A stretch of DNA of 57,378 nucleotides from an uncultured Muribaculaceae bacterium (GTDB taxonomy: Bacteria > Bacteroidota > Bacteroidia > Bacteroidales > Muribaculaceae), in NCBI GenBank assembly GCA_910583675.1, contig CAJTYH010000017.1, positions 1-57,378 of the forward strand, read 5' to 3'. Positions 25,787-35,786 of this stretch are shown piece by piece (the first letter of the stretch is position 1; each line of letters starts with the position of its first letter). The position numbers and the translations under genes were made by a program. Below the pieces are notes generated by a model. It saw only the letters and a list, made by a program, of their open reading frames with translations. It was not told the DNA's origin and did no database searches.

Positions 25787-28700
25787 ATGAGGATATTACA
25801 GACAGCAATTCTTGTCGCCGCTTGCGCATCAATCGCAATAACCGGCCACGCACAAGGATTACGCACCCCATCAACCGCCAAAAGGAACGCTCCGTTCTCA
25901 AGAGAGCTGCCCAAAGCCGCCAGGCTTGCCCCGCCGGCTCCCAAGATCCCCTACAGCACCGGGAACTCCATATTCGAAGCCATTCCGGCTCGCGGAGCCA
26001 TTGTATTCTCCGACGCATGGACTGAATCCAATTCCCCCGTAGGATATTACGAGATCCCCACCTCAGGCACGGAACCCGATTTCACCCTCCTCGCCACATC
26101 GGACTATGCCGCCTGCAATGCCGGAACACTCGTGTTCGACGGATCCATAATGACAGCCGACGCGGAAACAGAATACGGCTCACGCACGGTAAGCTACTAC
26201 GTGGTCGACGCGGAAACCTATGAAATGACAGGCATGGGAATACTCAATGCCAATTTCCACGCCTACTCCATGGTGCAGGATCCGGTAAGCGGCAACTGCT
26301 ACGGAAGTTTCCTCAACACCAAAACGGAGACCTGCTATTTCGGTTCCATAGACAAGAACAACTTCACCACAAAAAGTATCAAAAAATATACAGACGGCTT
26401 CCGTTTCAATGCAATGGGAGCGACGGAAGAGGGCGACCTTTACGGAATTACTTTCTCCGGCGACCTATACAGCATAGACAAGACCTCGGGAGACGCATCG
26501 CTTGTCGCATCCACCGGAATCATCTCCGCATACCAGTCCTCGGGAGCCATCAATCCCCGCAACGGGAAGTTCTATTACGCCACCTCGTGCGAGCAGGGAA
26601 GCGCCCTTTATGAGATCGACCCAGCAACGGGAACCGCTGCCAAGGTATACGACATGCCGTACAACGAAGAGATACTCGGCATGCACTTTCCGAAATACAC
26701 CTCCGATCTGTCGCCCGACTATCCACGCAATGTCACAATTGCATTCGAAGGCGCGTCCCTATCCGGAGAAGTCCGGTTCAAGATGCCTTCCACCCTCGTA
26801 AACGGATCAGAAGCCAAGGGGGAAGCTACATACAAGGTGACGGTAGACAGCCGCATGGCAGCCACAGGCACGGCGGCTTATGGCATGGATGTAGCTGTAC
26901 CCGTCACTGTAGAGACCACAGGCATGCACACGTTCAGTGTGACGGTAAGCAACGAGGCCGGAGACAGCCCCGCCACAACCGACCGATGCTTCATCGGTGC
27001 AGACAAGCCACGACCAGTGGAAAACGCTACGTTGAAGTACGACAACGGCACGTTCATTCTCACATGGTCGCCCGCTCAATCCGAAAACGGCGGCTATCTT
27101 GAAAATCCCACCTATACCGTAACGCGCTCAGACGGCACCGTCGTAGCCACCGACCATACATCCACCTTGTTCTCAGAGAAATACCCTACTCCTGAACAAG
27201 GTCTGGAAGTAATCAGCTATTCGATTACCGTCAACGCTTCGGGAGACACTTCGGCACCTTCCATGTCGAATCGCGTGACCTTGGGTCACATCGCACCACC
27301 CTACTCCAATTCACTGACGACCGAGGTACAAGCCGCACCGTTTACTGTATTCAACGTGAATAACGACAAGAACACCTGGGAATGGGACAAACGCGGATTT
27401 TTCGGTTGCTACTACGACACACGCCACAGCGCGGCAAACGACTTCCTCGTGTTGCCCGGTGCCATGCTTGAAAAAGGGAAGGTATACACCATATCATTTG
27501 ACGCATACGGATTCGAGAGTTCGCAATACACCGAGCGTGTGGCTCTCTACGTTGGCACATCCTGCGCACCGGAGGCATTCACAACCTGCCTCGTGCCCCC
27601 TACCGAGATCGTAAGGAATGAGCTGCGTCGCATCACCGCCAATTTCAAGGCACCCGAGGATGGCATCTTCCATTTTGCGATCCATGCCTGTTCCGCACCG
27701 GATCAATTCGTACTGTATGTGGACAACATTGAACTTTCCTCCCCATTGTCCACCTCCGCACCGGCAATGGTTACCGGAATAACAGCCACACCGGACATGA
27801 ACGGCGCATTGAAAGCCAATATAAGTTTCACCGCCCCCGAAACAGACCTCAATGGCAACCCGCTTCAAAGCCTTACCAAGGTGGAGGTGCGCAACGGCAC
27901 ACGGCTAGTAGCCTCCCTCACAGGCGCTCCCGGGGCTGCGATGAGTTGCACCGACAATGAAGCCATAGAAGGAGAGAACACCTACGAAATAATCCCCTTC
28001 AACGAAAACGGCGAGGGGGAACGCGCCCTTGCATCCGTCTTCGTCGGCTTCTCGAAGCCGGCAATGCCCACGGACTTCAAGGTGTCAGCCGGGGACAACG
28101 ACGGTGCCGTCATACTTGAATGGTCTCCGGTAACGACAGACGTGAACGGGTTGAATTTCGGCACGGGAGACGTAACCTATACGGTCGTAAAATATGAATA
28201 CCGCGATCAGGTCATTATCGCTGAAAACCTCAAGGAATGCAGCTTCAAATATCAGGCCATAGAGCCGGAAGCCGACCAGGAACTGATGCAGTTTGCCGTG
28301 TTCCCCATCAACGCAAAGGGGGAAGACGGAGTGGGACTGACATCCGACATGATACCTGTGGGTGCACCCGACAAGCTCCCGTTCAAGGAGTCTTTCCCCC
28401 GAGCGTATATGTCGCACGCCTTCGGCATGTCGTATGACGGCGCCGAATGGTGGCTCAGCACGGAAAAGGACATGGAGGGCAACGTGCCCGCCCAGGATGG
28501 CGACGACGGATTCGCTGTACTCGGCTCCAACGACCTGCTTACCTCCGCACGCCTGTTCAGTGGGCGCATTGACCTTACCGATGCGCCGGAAGTCGAGCTG
28601 ACATTCTATTATTACGTGCTCGGGGCACAAGACCGAAACACCATACAGATCTCCGTCAACGACGGAAACGGATGGGTAAACATCGGGGAACCGTTCGTAA

Positions 28701-29068
28701 TGGGCGACGGGGAGTTGCACACATGGGAAAAAGCATCCCTTGGCCTCTCCGCATACGCAGGTAAACGGATCCAGATATGCTTCGAAGGCACAATAAACAC
28801 ATATGCCTACATCTTCATAGACAACATCACATTGGACGATCCTACAACCGGGGGCATCGGACAGATCACGGGCACCGCATCCTCAGCCACAATAGAATCC
28901 ATTGGCGAAACGATTGTCGTAAACGCCGCTCCCACCGAGCAAGTCACGATCGCCGACCTTCTCGGACGCACGCTCCACGCCTCCACCGGCAGTGTCACGC
29001 TCCCCCTCCCCGCCGGCATCTACATCGTCAAAGCCGGCTCACTGACACGCAAACTCACAGTGCAATAA
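25787..29068 (+). CDS. Large exported multidomain protein with fibronectin III and jelly-roll modules, T9SS-type tail
   Basis: The 1093-residue protein starts with a signal peptide (1-22, ending GHAQ). Residues about 60-300 contain short repeats of the type LYSIDKTSGDASLVASTG and LYEIDPATGTAAKVYDMP, suggesting a beta-propeller. Fibronectin III-like domains follow (about 310-500), then a jelly-roll (choice-of-anchor J/cleaved-adhesin type, 504-650). Two more FnIII-like domains (655-860) and a second jelly-roll (861-1015) come next. The final 75 residues end PAGIYIVKAGSLTRKLTVQ, resembling a type IX secretion sorting domain that would export and anchor it at the cell surface. The ligand is unknown; carbohydrate or host-protein binding is only a guess. 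A strong hairpin follows. Confidence 0.8.
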   Translation: MRILQTAILVAACASIAITGHAQGLRTPSTAKRNAPFSRELPKAARLAPPAPKIPYSTGNSIFEAIPARGAIVFSDAWTESNSPVGYYEIPTSGTEPDFTLLATSDYAACNAGTLVFDGSIMTADAETEYGSRTVSYYVVDAETYEMTGMGILNANFHAYSMVQDPVSGNCYGSFLNTKTETCYFGSIDKNNFTTKSIKKYTDGFRFNAMGATEEGDLYGITFSGDLYSIDKTSGDASLVASTGIISAYQSSGAINPRNGKFYYATSCEQGSALYEIDPATGTAAKVYDMPYNEEILGMHFPKYTSDLSPDYPRNVTIAFEGASLSGEVRFKMPSTLVNGSEAKGEATYKVTVDSRMAATGTAAYGMDVAVPVTVETTGMHTFSVTVSNEAGDSPATTDRCFIGADKPRPVENATLKYDNGTFILTWSPAQSENGGYLENPTYTVTRSDGTVVATDHTSTLFSEKYPTPEQGLEVISYSITVNASGDTSAPSMSNRVTLGHIAPPYSNSLTTEVQAAPFTVFNVNNDKNTWEWDKRGFFGCYYDTRHSAANDFLVLPGAMLEKGKVYTISFDAYGFESSQYTERVALYVGTSCAPEAFTTCLVPPTEIVRNELRRITANFKAPEDGIFHFAIHACSAPDQFVLYVDNIELSSPLSTSAPAMVTGITATPDMNGALKANISFTAPETDLNGNPLQSLTKVEVRNGTRLVASLTGAPGAAMSCTDNEAIEGENTYEIIPFNENGEGERALASVFVGFSKPAMPTDFKVSAGDNDGAVILEWSPVTTDVNGLNFGTGDVTYTVVKYEYRDQVIIAENLKECSFKYQAIEPEADQELMQFAVFPINAKGEDGVGLTSDMIPVGAPDKLPFKESFPRAYMSHAFGMSYDGAEWWLSTEKDMEGNVPAQDGDDGFAVLGSNDLLTSARLFSGRIDLTDAPEVELTFYYYVLGAQDRNTIQISVNDGNGWVNIGEPFVMGDGELHTWEKASLGLSAYAGKRIQICFEGTINTYAYIFIDNITLDDPTTGGIGQITGTASSATIESIGETIVVNAAPTEQVTIADLLGRTLHASTGSVTLPLPAGIYIVKAGSLTRKLTVQ

Positions 29069-29082
29069 TACCTGCCCTTACA

Positions 29083-29136
29083 AATTGACACAGAAAGCCT
29101 CGACCGTTGAAATGGCCGAGGCTTTCTGTGTCAATT
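29083..29136. terminator. Terminator hairpin, copy 1
   Basis: A 23-bp stem with one mismatch and an 8-base loop lies between the secreted-protein gene and the convergent ATPase gene. Its 32-base core (29094-29125) is repeated with one substitution at 30743-30774, on the other side of the ATPase gene. Confidence 0.8.
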
Positions 29137-29166
29137 ATCACTGCTCGCTAAAAAATAACCGAGCAT

Positions 29167-30558
29167 CTAATCCCTCAATGAATTCAAGTCAACATCGGGG
29201 ATAATCAAATCCGGAAGCTTGTCACTGATAAGGAATCCCATATATAATGGAATGGTCAGTACCTCTCCCGCTCGTCCGACATTGTATTGGCCTAACTTGA
29301 TCGCATTGTCGACATGGTAAACGTCCTTGTTTTTAAGAACCGTGGCAACACTTTTAGTCCTGCCGCTCTTCGACTTGACTTCAATCAGCACACATTCATC
29401 TTTATACCTCACCAAGAAGTCGATTTCAAGACCGCTTTCCTTCTGGAAGTAATATAGCTTCTGCCCTGATTTGCATAAGAAATCCGCCATGAGATTCTCA
29501 AAGATAGCTCCCTTATATCCGAGCAGGTTTCCTTTTAGAATGTCTGCCTGAGTACCGTAATCAAGCATTCCCATAAGGATACCTATATCCGTGGCATAGA
29601 CCTTGAAGCAATCTTTAATAGCATTCCCGCTCAATGGAAGTTCCGTAATCATCGTGTTATAGCACCGCTCTGCTATTCCCGCATCTTCCAACCATTGAAT
29701 GCTCCCCATGTATTGAGACGCCCTCCCTCCTTTCTTGACAACAGAATACTGGAATTTCTTATTTTCCTTTGCCAGTTGCTTCGGGATTGACTCAAAACAT
29801 TCTCTTATGTGGGGTTTGTCGGAATCGTCAGCATATTTGACCATATCCTCCTCATATTCAGCTATGAGCGTCCGTTGCTTATTATAAATCAATTCAATAT
29901 TCTTCGTTTCAATGAAACAGTTTACTACTTCGGGCAATCCTCCGACAATAATGTACCTGTACAGTAAATCCATCATTGCCTTATGGATACCATCAGGAAC
30001 GACACTTTCATTCTCAAAGCATGATTTGACTGTATCAATCACCTTGTCTCCAACGCCGTTTGCCCATAAAAACTCCTCAAAGTCCAATGGATACATGTCA
30101 ACTATCGTCTCATACCCGACAGGAACAGAATCTGCCCCGGATTCTTCCTTATTTTTTCTCTCATGCCTGCCATAGCCCTTCACCCCTAAAAGAGAGCCTG
30201 TGGCTATGACATCAAAACGACCGTCTATATGAAAGGACTTCAGTGCTGTCCTCGCCTCCTTGCACTCCTGAATCTCGTCAAGGATGATGCAGGTTTTTCC
30301 GCTGACGAAACGAGAGCCAGGAATAAGCGCCGAAAGATTGAGGATTATGTTATCTACATCCAGATTTCCTGTAAAGGCGGATTTCTTATCAGGCTCAAGG
30401 ATAAAATTCATATAGACCACCTCATCATAGTTCTCTTGGGCGAATTTTTTGACGATATATGTCTTTCCACATTGGCGCACACCTTTTATCACCAATGGCT
30501 TTCTATCTTCCGACTGTTTCCAAGCGTATAAATATGTCTCAATCTTTCTTTTAAGCAT
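29167..30558 (-). CDS. AAA family ATPase with DUF4143 domain
   Basis: The 463-residue protein has an N-terminal P-loop domain of the AAA_14 type. Walker A is GVRQCGKT near residues 25-32 and Walker B is CIILDEIQE near 90-98. A winged-helix-like middle follows, then a C-terminal DUF4143 region with the restriction-nuclease-like pattern GLEIDFLVRYKDECVLIEVKSKSGRT (about 380-405). The D-x-x...E-x-K arrangement resembles PD-(D/E)xK nucleases. These proteins are widespread, variable accessory genes whose role is unsettled. The DNA is clearly AT-richer than its neighbours (the 60-base line starting at 29881 is 30% G+C). It is bracketed by two copies of one terminator and preceded by 33-bp-spaced repeats, all of which suggest acquired DNA under self-contained regulation. 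Confidence 0.88.
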   Translation of the reverse strand: MLKRKIETYLYAWKQSEDRKPLVIKGVRQCGKTYIVKKFAQENYDEVVYMNFILEPDKKSAFTGNLDVDNIILNLSALIPGSRFVSGKTCIILDEIQECKEARTALKSFHIDGRFDVIATGSLLGVKGYGRHERKNKEESGADSVPVGYETIVDMYPLDFEEFLWANGVGDKVIDTVKSCFENESVVPDGIHKAMMDLLYRYIIVGGLPEVVNCFIETKNIELIYNKQRTLIAEYEEDMVKYADDSDKPHIRECFESIPKQLAKENKKFQYSVVKKGGRASQYMGSIQWLEDAGIAERCYNTMITELPLSGNAIKDCFKVYATDIGILMGMLDYGTQADILKGNLLGYKGAIFENLMADFLCKSGQKLYYFQKESGLEIDFLVRYKDECVLIEVKSKSGRTKSVATVLKNKDVYHVDNAIKLGQYNVGRAGEVLTIPLYMGFLISDKLPDLIIPDVDLNSLRD

Positions 30559-30578
30559 AATCTATTTGTTTGGTTCTG

Positions 30579-30586
30579 CAAATTTA
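30579..30586 (-). promoter_or_regulatory. ATPase gene -7 box
   Basis: TAAATTTG on the minus strand matches TAnnTTTG and predicts a start near 30575, about 17 bases before the ATG. The -33 position lacks TTTG. The first 18-bp repeat directly abuts this box, on its upstream side. Confidence 0.5.
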
Positions 30587-30669
30587 CACTTTTCCAAGTG
30601 AATAAAGAAGAGTGCACTACACTTTTCCAAGTGAATCAGCGCATAGACAGCACGTTTTTCCAAGCGAAT
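30586..30669. repeat. Three 18-bp repeats at exact 33-bp spacing (putative operator)
   Basis: Copies start at 30586, 30619 and 30652. The first two are identical (acacttttccaagtgaat); the third is the variant acgtttttccaagcgaat. Each of the first two contains the inverted repeat cactt-ttcc-aagtg; in the third, two base changes leave it imperfect. Spacing is 33 bp start to start, about three helical turns, placing all copies on one face of the DNA. Copy 1 sits between the -7 and -33 regions of the ATPase promoter, as expected for repressor binding. Which protein binds is unknown. Confidence 0.8.
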
Positions 30670-30742
30670 ATTGACTTCGGACTTGTGATGCTCGCGGAAA
30701 ATCACTGCTTTTGCAGTCAGTAACAAAAACAAATTGAACCAA

Positions 30743-30774
30743 AAAGCCTCGGCCGTTGAAATGGCCGAGGCTTT
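30743..30774 (-). terminator. Terminator hairpin, copy 2
   Basis: A 12-bp perfect stem (aaagcctcggcc/ggccgaggcttt) with an 8-base loop. On the minus strand it is followed by TT, so it would end the 1614-residue secreted-protein gene. It is a near-identical copy of the core of 29083-29136. Confidence 0.8.
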
Positions 30775-30813
30775 ATGTTTAATATGTTATTAAGGATCTA
30801 CGAAACGCAACGA

Positions 30814-33800
30814 TTATTTTACGGTGACTTTCTTGACCATACCGCCGGCATTCACCAGATAGACACCAGGGGCAACAGGGACAGAAGTCTCACCGACAGC
30901 ATTGAACGATACGACCACAATACCTGCGGGGGTATGAACCGTAACGTCCGCATCCTCGGCGGTTACCGTAATGACACCGCGACCACCGACTACGGAGACA
31001 CTCTTCACATTCACATCATCCAGACCTGTGATTTCAGGAACAGAGAACTCATACGTGGTATACTCGGACGCACCGGACGCGTATACGGAACGAACCCCTA
31101 CATTGTAGTCTCCCTTTCCAAGAGCCGGGAACATAATTTCCGTCTCAGTGGTGGAGCCTTTGCTCTCGCCATCAAGGGTAACGTCATATGACTTGACGAA
31201 ACCTGCTGCCGAAACTTCCTCCCCACCTTCACGACCGACACGGAAATCATCCACCTGTACGATGAATCCGTCTACAGATACGCAATGCACTGCAAGATAT
31301 ACCTCCTTACCGGCATATTCGTCAAGCGATATGGAATATTTCGTCCATTCCGAGGAAGACGGCTCCACAGCATCAAGCACCTTGAAATCAGCAGGAGAAG
31401 CACCCGTGGTAGAAATCATGAATTCCAGACGTTCCGGATAAATGGAATATGCCTTGGCCAGAACACTCATCTCGTATCCGTCATAAAGCGACAACTGCGG
31501 TGAAATCAGCCATTTGTCTGCCACAGCTTGCTGCGGGCCCTGGAAGATCACACTCTTGTCACCGTCGGGTGCAAGGATAGCCGCATCAGCAGACATGGCG
31601 GGTACAGTGGAATGAGGATTGAATACCATCGGTGGCACGCTGGCCATGCTCGAAGTGGTGGAGCACCCTGGGAATCTTACGATATTGGTCATGCTTCCGA
31701 GCCCGATCGGATAGGATGGATCAACATTGTTGTTGATAGTCGTCCAACCGCCGAATACACCGGTCGCAAAATCGTCGTAATCCTCGAAGCTGTCTTCAAA
31801 ACCATAGTTGCGGTTCCAGCTTACAGTCACATCCATCTTGTCGCCGTTGATCACACTCTCATGAGAGATGTTGAACGGAGCCACGATCGTTTCTTCCAGA
31901 GCTATACCTACCGTCGTTTCCGAATCTATCTCGATCTCGGCACTGTAACGGTCATAGAACTGCTGTTCTACCTCCACGGTGTATACTCCCTTCGGAAGAG
32001 ATGCCACGGAAGCGACACCATCTGCCACAGGAACATTGTATGTATCCTTTTCAGCAGAGGTAAGAATCACGTTGACGGTTTCAGGGATCACCCCATTGTT
32101 GGTTGTGATCTCGAAATCAGCCTTTACATAGTCCTCGGCGTTGATCTCGAAGGCGATATCCACCGGTTCGGCAGTAGCATTGAGATAAGTGGCTATTACC
32201 TGAGCCACATGTTTGCCGGGTTTGACATCCGCAAGGGTGAAAGAGTAGCTGTCAGTCTCACCTACGGTCTCCCCGTCAAGCATGACTACGAACTTCTCAT
32301 TGGGATTGGCGGCGGACTTGCTTGCCACTCTCTTGGCCTTTGCACCGTTCTTTGCAGCAACGCGCCCCACAAACACATCGTCAAGCTGCGAAATGAACGC
32401 GCCGCTTTGTGATATGCAATGGAATCCTATCTTCACCGTCTGACCGGCATATTCCGCCAGCGAGATCTCAACAGTCTTCCAATCGGAGAAATCCGCCTCC
32501 AGATAGTTCCCTTCCGAAATCATTGCGAAGTCGCCGGGTTCGGGATCATCCACCGTAGAAATGCCTACAGTGAAGCGTGCCTTGCCGGCATCTGCCGACT
32601 TGATACTGAAACGAAGAAGGTTATCCTCTCCAAGCTCCATCGCAGGAGTGATCAGCCAGTCATTGTTGGGCGATCCATTGGCAGTCTGCACGAAACCTAC
32701 GTACTGCATACCGCTCCGTCCCATCAATGTAGGATACATCGCCGGATCCCAGATAGGTTCCACTTTCATGGGATTGATGATCTGGCCATAATTGACCACG
32801 CCTCTGTTGGGATATACGCCAGACATGGCCGCTGCCGGCACATTGTCCACGTCAATGCCTGTCCAAGGTGCGAAGTTTACGGCAAAAGCCTCATGGCTTT
32901 CAAAGTCATCTTCGAACACCGCCTCGTCGCCGTTCCAGCTCAGCGTCACTGTGTTCTCCCCGGTAAAGATATCATGATCCAAGTCGTATGATGTGCCATA
33001 TGGCTGACGCACATCCTCCACGAGAGTGGCATGCACGCTCATCGGCTTATTGACATTGAACTCCATCACACAAGGCTTCATGCCAGGCACTGCCACAGAA
33101 AGAGTATGGGAGCCCCCATATACATCTACGGTTGCACTCCCATTCCCGTCAAGGATTGTTTCAGAGGAGGGGTAGTTTACAGAGAAGCGTCCCGAAACAA
33201 GGGTGAATACGGTGCCATCAAGCGAAACGCCCGCTTCGTTGTCCACATTTATGGTAAGCGCATATTCACGCTCGTTGGAGAAATCCTTTAATACAATGTC
33301 TCCTGCGGGATTGCCGTCGGCAAACGAAACCTGTGCCTCGTAAACTGGATGATCGGGATGGTCTATGGTAAGGGTATACTCCAGATCGGGCTGGAACACG
33401 CTTATGGAGTAGGCACCTGCGTCATCCGTCACGCCTGTGTAGATCACATCCCCGGACACCAGTCTCACACCGGTACCAGCCACCGCGTTGCCGGCGGCAT
33501 CGGTAACCGTACCTGCCAGCATGGCCGGCTGGGAATACACCAGGAACTTGGTGATCGGAGTTCCCGAGGCCGCTGTCCACGAGTTGGTGATAAACGTATC
33601 GTATTTATCGTTGTATCTGGCGATGGAATTATTGTTCAGCTCCACATCATAGGGGAAATCCAAAGCCGTGTATACGTCGGCGTTCGTGCTTCTTACAGAC
33701 ATAAGAAGATTGCCACCCTCATAGACATAGGGAGAATCGAAACTTACGTTTATGATCTCATATGGCACAGTCTCGTTTTTCACATCAATGACATAGGATC

Positions 33801-35658
33801 CACTGAAAACCGGGGTCACGTCTGCCAGATCATATGGAGCGGAAGCCTCGATGTATCCGTTCTCTACCTTGTCAAGCCATACGGTGAGCGTAGTATTGAT
33901 CTGTTTGTTGGATGAGGCAGCCGCGTCAAAGGCCACTCCCATCAGCTGCTTGCCGGGTGTAATGCCGAACTTGGCAAGATAATCCTGAGTAAAGACCACC
34001 TGGGACTCCGAATTGTACCAGTTGGTTCTCAACGGGATCCACGGGCTTTTGCGGGAACCGTCCCAACTGCCCACTTCCACTATCTCATCAGCGCTTTCCT
34101 CCTTTACGGTCACCATAGTCTTTGCCGTCTCTACGACTACATCCCCTGCGGTAAGCCTGACGAAAACCTCATATTCCCCGGGATCGTTGAATATATGCGT
34201 CATCGCAAACTCCTGCTCCGCAAGCGACGGCCATGCAGGGGTCTCGCTTACCTCACCGACTTTCCTGCCCCCTACGAACAGTTCAACGGTATAACTTCCC
34301 GCAGCCTCATCGCTCCCGGCAAGATTTTTGGCATTGATCTTGAAATTCCATGGATTGTTCGCGGTAACCTTTGCAGGAAGATCCGAGGAAAGAATCATGA
34401 CATCATGTCCCACAGGCACCACTTCCCCGCCGAACACATTGTTGAGCATCACATACATTCCCTTGAATCCGACATACCAATCGCCGGCAGGAAGGTTGTC
34501 TATCACATAATCAGCATACGCGCGGTCAGTGGCAGGGAAACGTTCCGCCCCGTCTTCTCCATAAGCGTTTATGGACTTCAACAGCTGCCAGTTGCTTCGG
34601 TCTGAGGAATAATACACCTCCAGACGAGACGTGTAGCTGCGGCGTGCGGCCTGGAACGTCATGGCCTCACCCTCTGCGAAATGCAGCTTGGGAGTAATGG
34701 CAAAGTTGAAATTCTTGTCTTCTGCCGATCCGTGAGCAAGATTGTACTTGTCATCATCGCTCACGCTATTGTAGCCGATGCTCCAGTTGTCGCTAAGCAC
34801 CCATCCTTTCGGGATGTAGTCATACCCGGCCTCGGTATCAAAGCTCTCGAAGAAGCTGTCAGGCCCCACATAGGAAGCCGAGATCGTATATTCCTTCGGG
34901 TCGGCTCCTTCCACATTGAATTTCATCACACCTGCCTTTGCGCCCGGGACGGTCGGAGTGAAGGTTATCTCCAAGGTCTGATACGCATCGCTGCTGCTTG
35001 CGGCATTGGCGAGGCCGGTCACCGTGAAAGGTGTCTCTATGTTGGTGATGGCGAACCCCTCGGGCATTTCAACAGAGTTGACAACCACATCTGCAGTGCC
35101 TGTGGCCCGCAGACGATATGTGAGTGTCTTCGGTTCCTTTACGAAACCGAAACTTATGGGATTCGTGTACTCTACCCCGCTGTTCATCTCGCAAAGGTAA
35201 TACCCTATGGAATGGGCATATATGTCACGCCACGGCATTATGTCCTTGGAGGTGGATGTGACATTCTCCCGCACGCTAAGTTTCGACCAGAACCTCACAC
35301 TTCCGGGATTGGCTTCCAGTAAAGGATCCAGCGAGTAGTCGCATGGCAGTTCCAGACTGACCGTCCCGCCTACGGGGAGAGCCTCCTCAACCTGAAAGAC
35401 CTGAAGATCCACCGGCCCCGAGGTCTGGTAGAGCGTGACGCTATAGCCCTCATCTCCCGGAGTCAAGGCTACATCCCCTGTATTCTCCAACGTCACGGTA
35501 AGCGTATGCCCCGTCACGCGGTTTTCCGCATTGGCGTATATGTCGCCCGGAGCGGAATATGACGCCTCGGCAATCGTCAGCCCTGCGGCCGCATACGCCC
35601 CCATGGAAACGCAGCCTATCGCCATAAGCATCATAAGTCTTGTAATGGAATGTTTCAT
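30814..35658 (-). CDS. Giant exported protein with jelly-roll and carboxypeptidase-regulatory-like modules, T9SS-type tail
   Basis: The 1614-residue protein has a signal peptide (MKHSITRLMMLMAIGCVSMGAYA). Three choice-of-anchor J jelly-rolls begin near 266 (FFESFDTEAGYDYIPKGW), 911 (FEDDFESHEAFAVNFAPW) and 1286 (FEDSFEDYDDFATGVFGGW). The last two are each followed by the same short module of the form VMLDGETVGETDSYSF, or VTLDGESKGSTTETEIMF. CARDB-like strands occupy 25-130 and 400-530, and a carboxypeptidase-regulatory-like domain (AGTVTDAAGNAVAGTGVRL) begins near 715. The end, APGVYLVNAGGMVKKVTVK, fits a T9SS tail. No enzyme domain was recognised, so it is probably a surface binding or adhesive protein. 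No clear promoter was found in the 48 bases upstream before the preceding terminator. Confidence 0.82.
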   Translation of the reverse strand: MKHSITRLMMLMAIGCVSMGAYAAAGLTIAEASYSAPGDIYANAENRVTGHTLTVTLENTGDVALTPGDEGYSVTLYQTSGPVDLQVFQVEEALPVGGTVSLELPCDYSLDPLLEANPGSVRFWSKLSVRENVTSTSKDIMPWRDIYAHSIGYYLCEMNSGVEYTNPISFGFVKEPKTLTYRLRATGTADVVVNSVEMPEGFAITNIETPFTVTGLANAASSSDAYQTLEITFTPTVPGAKAGVMKFNVEGADPKEYTISASYVGPDSFFESFDTEAGYDYIPKGWVLSDNWSIGYNSVSDDDKYNLAHGSAEDKNFNFAITPKLHFAEGEAMTFQAARRSYTSRLEVYYSSDRSNWQLLKSINAYGEDGAERFPATDRAYADYVIDNLPAGDWYVGFKGMYVMLNNVFGGEVVPVGHDVMILSSDLPAKVTANNPWNFKINAKNLAGSDEAAGSYTVELFVGGRKVGEVSETPAWPSLAEQEFAMTHIFNDPGEYEVFVRLTAGDVVVETAKTMVTVKEESADEIVEVGSWDGSRKSPWIPLRTNWYNSESQVVFTQDYLAKFGITPGKQLMGVAFDAAASSNKQINTTLTVWLDKVENGYIEASAPYDLADVTPVFSGSYVIDVKNETVPYEIINVSFDSPYVYEGGNLLMSVRSTNADVYTALDFPYDVELNNNSIARYNDKYDTFITNSWTAASGTPITKFLVYSQPAMLAGTVTDAAGNAVAGTGVRLVSGDVIYTGVTDDAGAYSISVFQPDLEYTLTIDHPDHPVYEAQVSFADGNPAGDIVLKDFSNEREYALTINVDNEAGVSLDGTVFTLVSGRFSVNYPSSETILDGNGSATVDVYGGSHTLSVAVPGMKPCVMEFNVNKPMSVHATLVEDVRQPYGTSYDLDHDIFTGENTVTLSWNGDEAVFEDDFESHEAFAVNFAPWTGIDVDNVPAAAMSGVYPNRGVVNYGQIINPMKVEPIWDPAMYPTLMGRSGMQYVGFVQTANGSPNNDWLITPAMELGEDNLLRFSIKSADAGKARFTVGISTVDDPEPGDFAMISEGNYLEADFSDWKTVEISLAEYAGQTVKIGFHCISQSGAFISQLDDVFVGRVAAKNGAKAKRVASKSAANPNEKFVVMLDGETVGETDSYSFTLADVKPGKHVAQVIATYLNATAEPVDIAFEINAEDYVKADFEITTNNGVIPETVNVILTSAEKDTYNVPVADGVASVASLPKGVYTVEVEQQFYDRYSAEIEIDSETTVGIALEETIVAPFNISHESVINGDKMDVTVSWNRNYGFEDSFEDYDDFATGVFGGWTTINNNVDPSYPIGLGSMTNIVRFPGCSTTSSMASVPPMVFNPHSTVPAMSADAAILAPDGDKSVIFQGPQQAVADKWLISPQLSLYDGYEMSVLAKAYSIYPERLEFMISTTGASPADFKVLDAVEPSSSEWTKYSISLDEYAGKEVYLAVHCVSVDGFIVQVDDFRVGREGGEEVSAAGFVKSYDVTLDGESKGSTTETEIMFPALGKGDYNVGVRSVYASGASEYTTYEFSVPEITGLDDVNVKSVSVVGGRGVITVTAEDADVTVHTPAGIVVVSFNAVGETSVPVAPGVYLVNAGGMVKKVTVK

Positions 35659-35706
35659 AGTTAAATTTTGATGATGATTGATTCAATAAATGTTTGAAAA
35701 TGGAAA

Positions 35707-35744
35707 AGGATGCCCCTGAAGGCATATGCGCCATGGGGCATCCT
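35707..35744 (-). terminator. Terminator between two secreted-protein genes
   Basis: A 10-bp stem (aggatgcccc/ggggcatcct) with an 18-base loop, followed on the minus strand by ttttcc. It lies 43 bases after the stop of the 1151-residue gene. Confidence 0.65.
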
Positions 35745-35786
35745 CTATCCTCTTACGCCTACGCGATCATGTGCGTCGGGCTATGT

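Noticed and set aside
29167..30558. Transposon interpretation of the ATPase insertion
   Set aside because: No transposase, terminal inverted repeats or target duplication is visible. The flanking repeated elements are terminators, not element ends.
30586..30669. CRISPR array interpretation of the 33-bp-spaced repeats
   Set aside because: There are only three copies of an 18-bp repeat with 15-bp spacers, and no cas gene nearby. The position inside the ATPase promoter fits an operator better.
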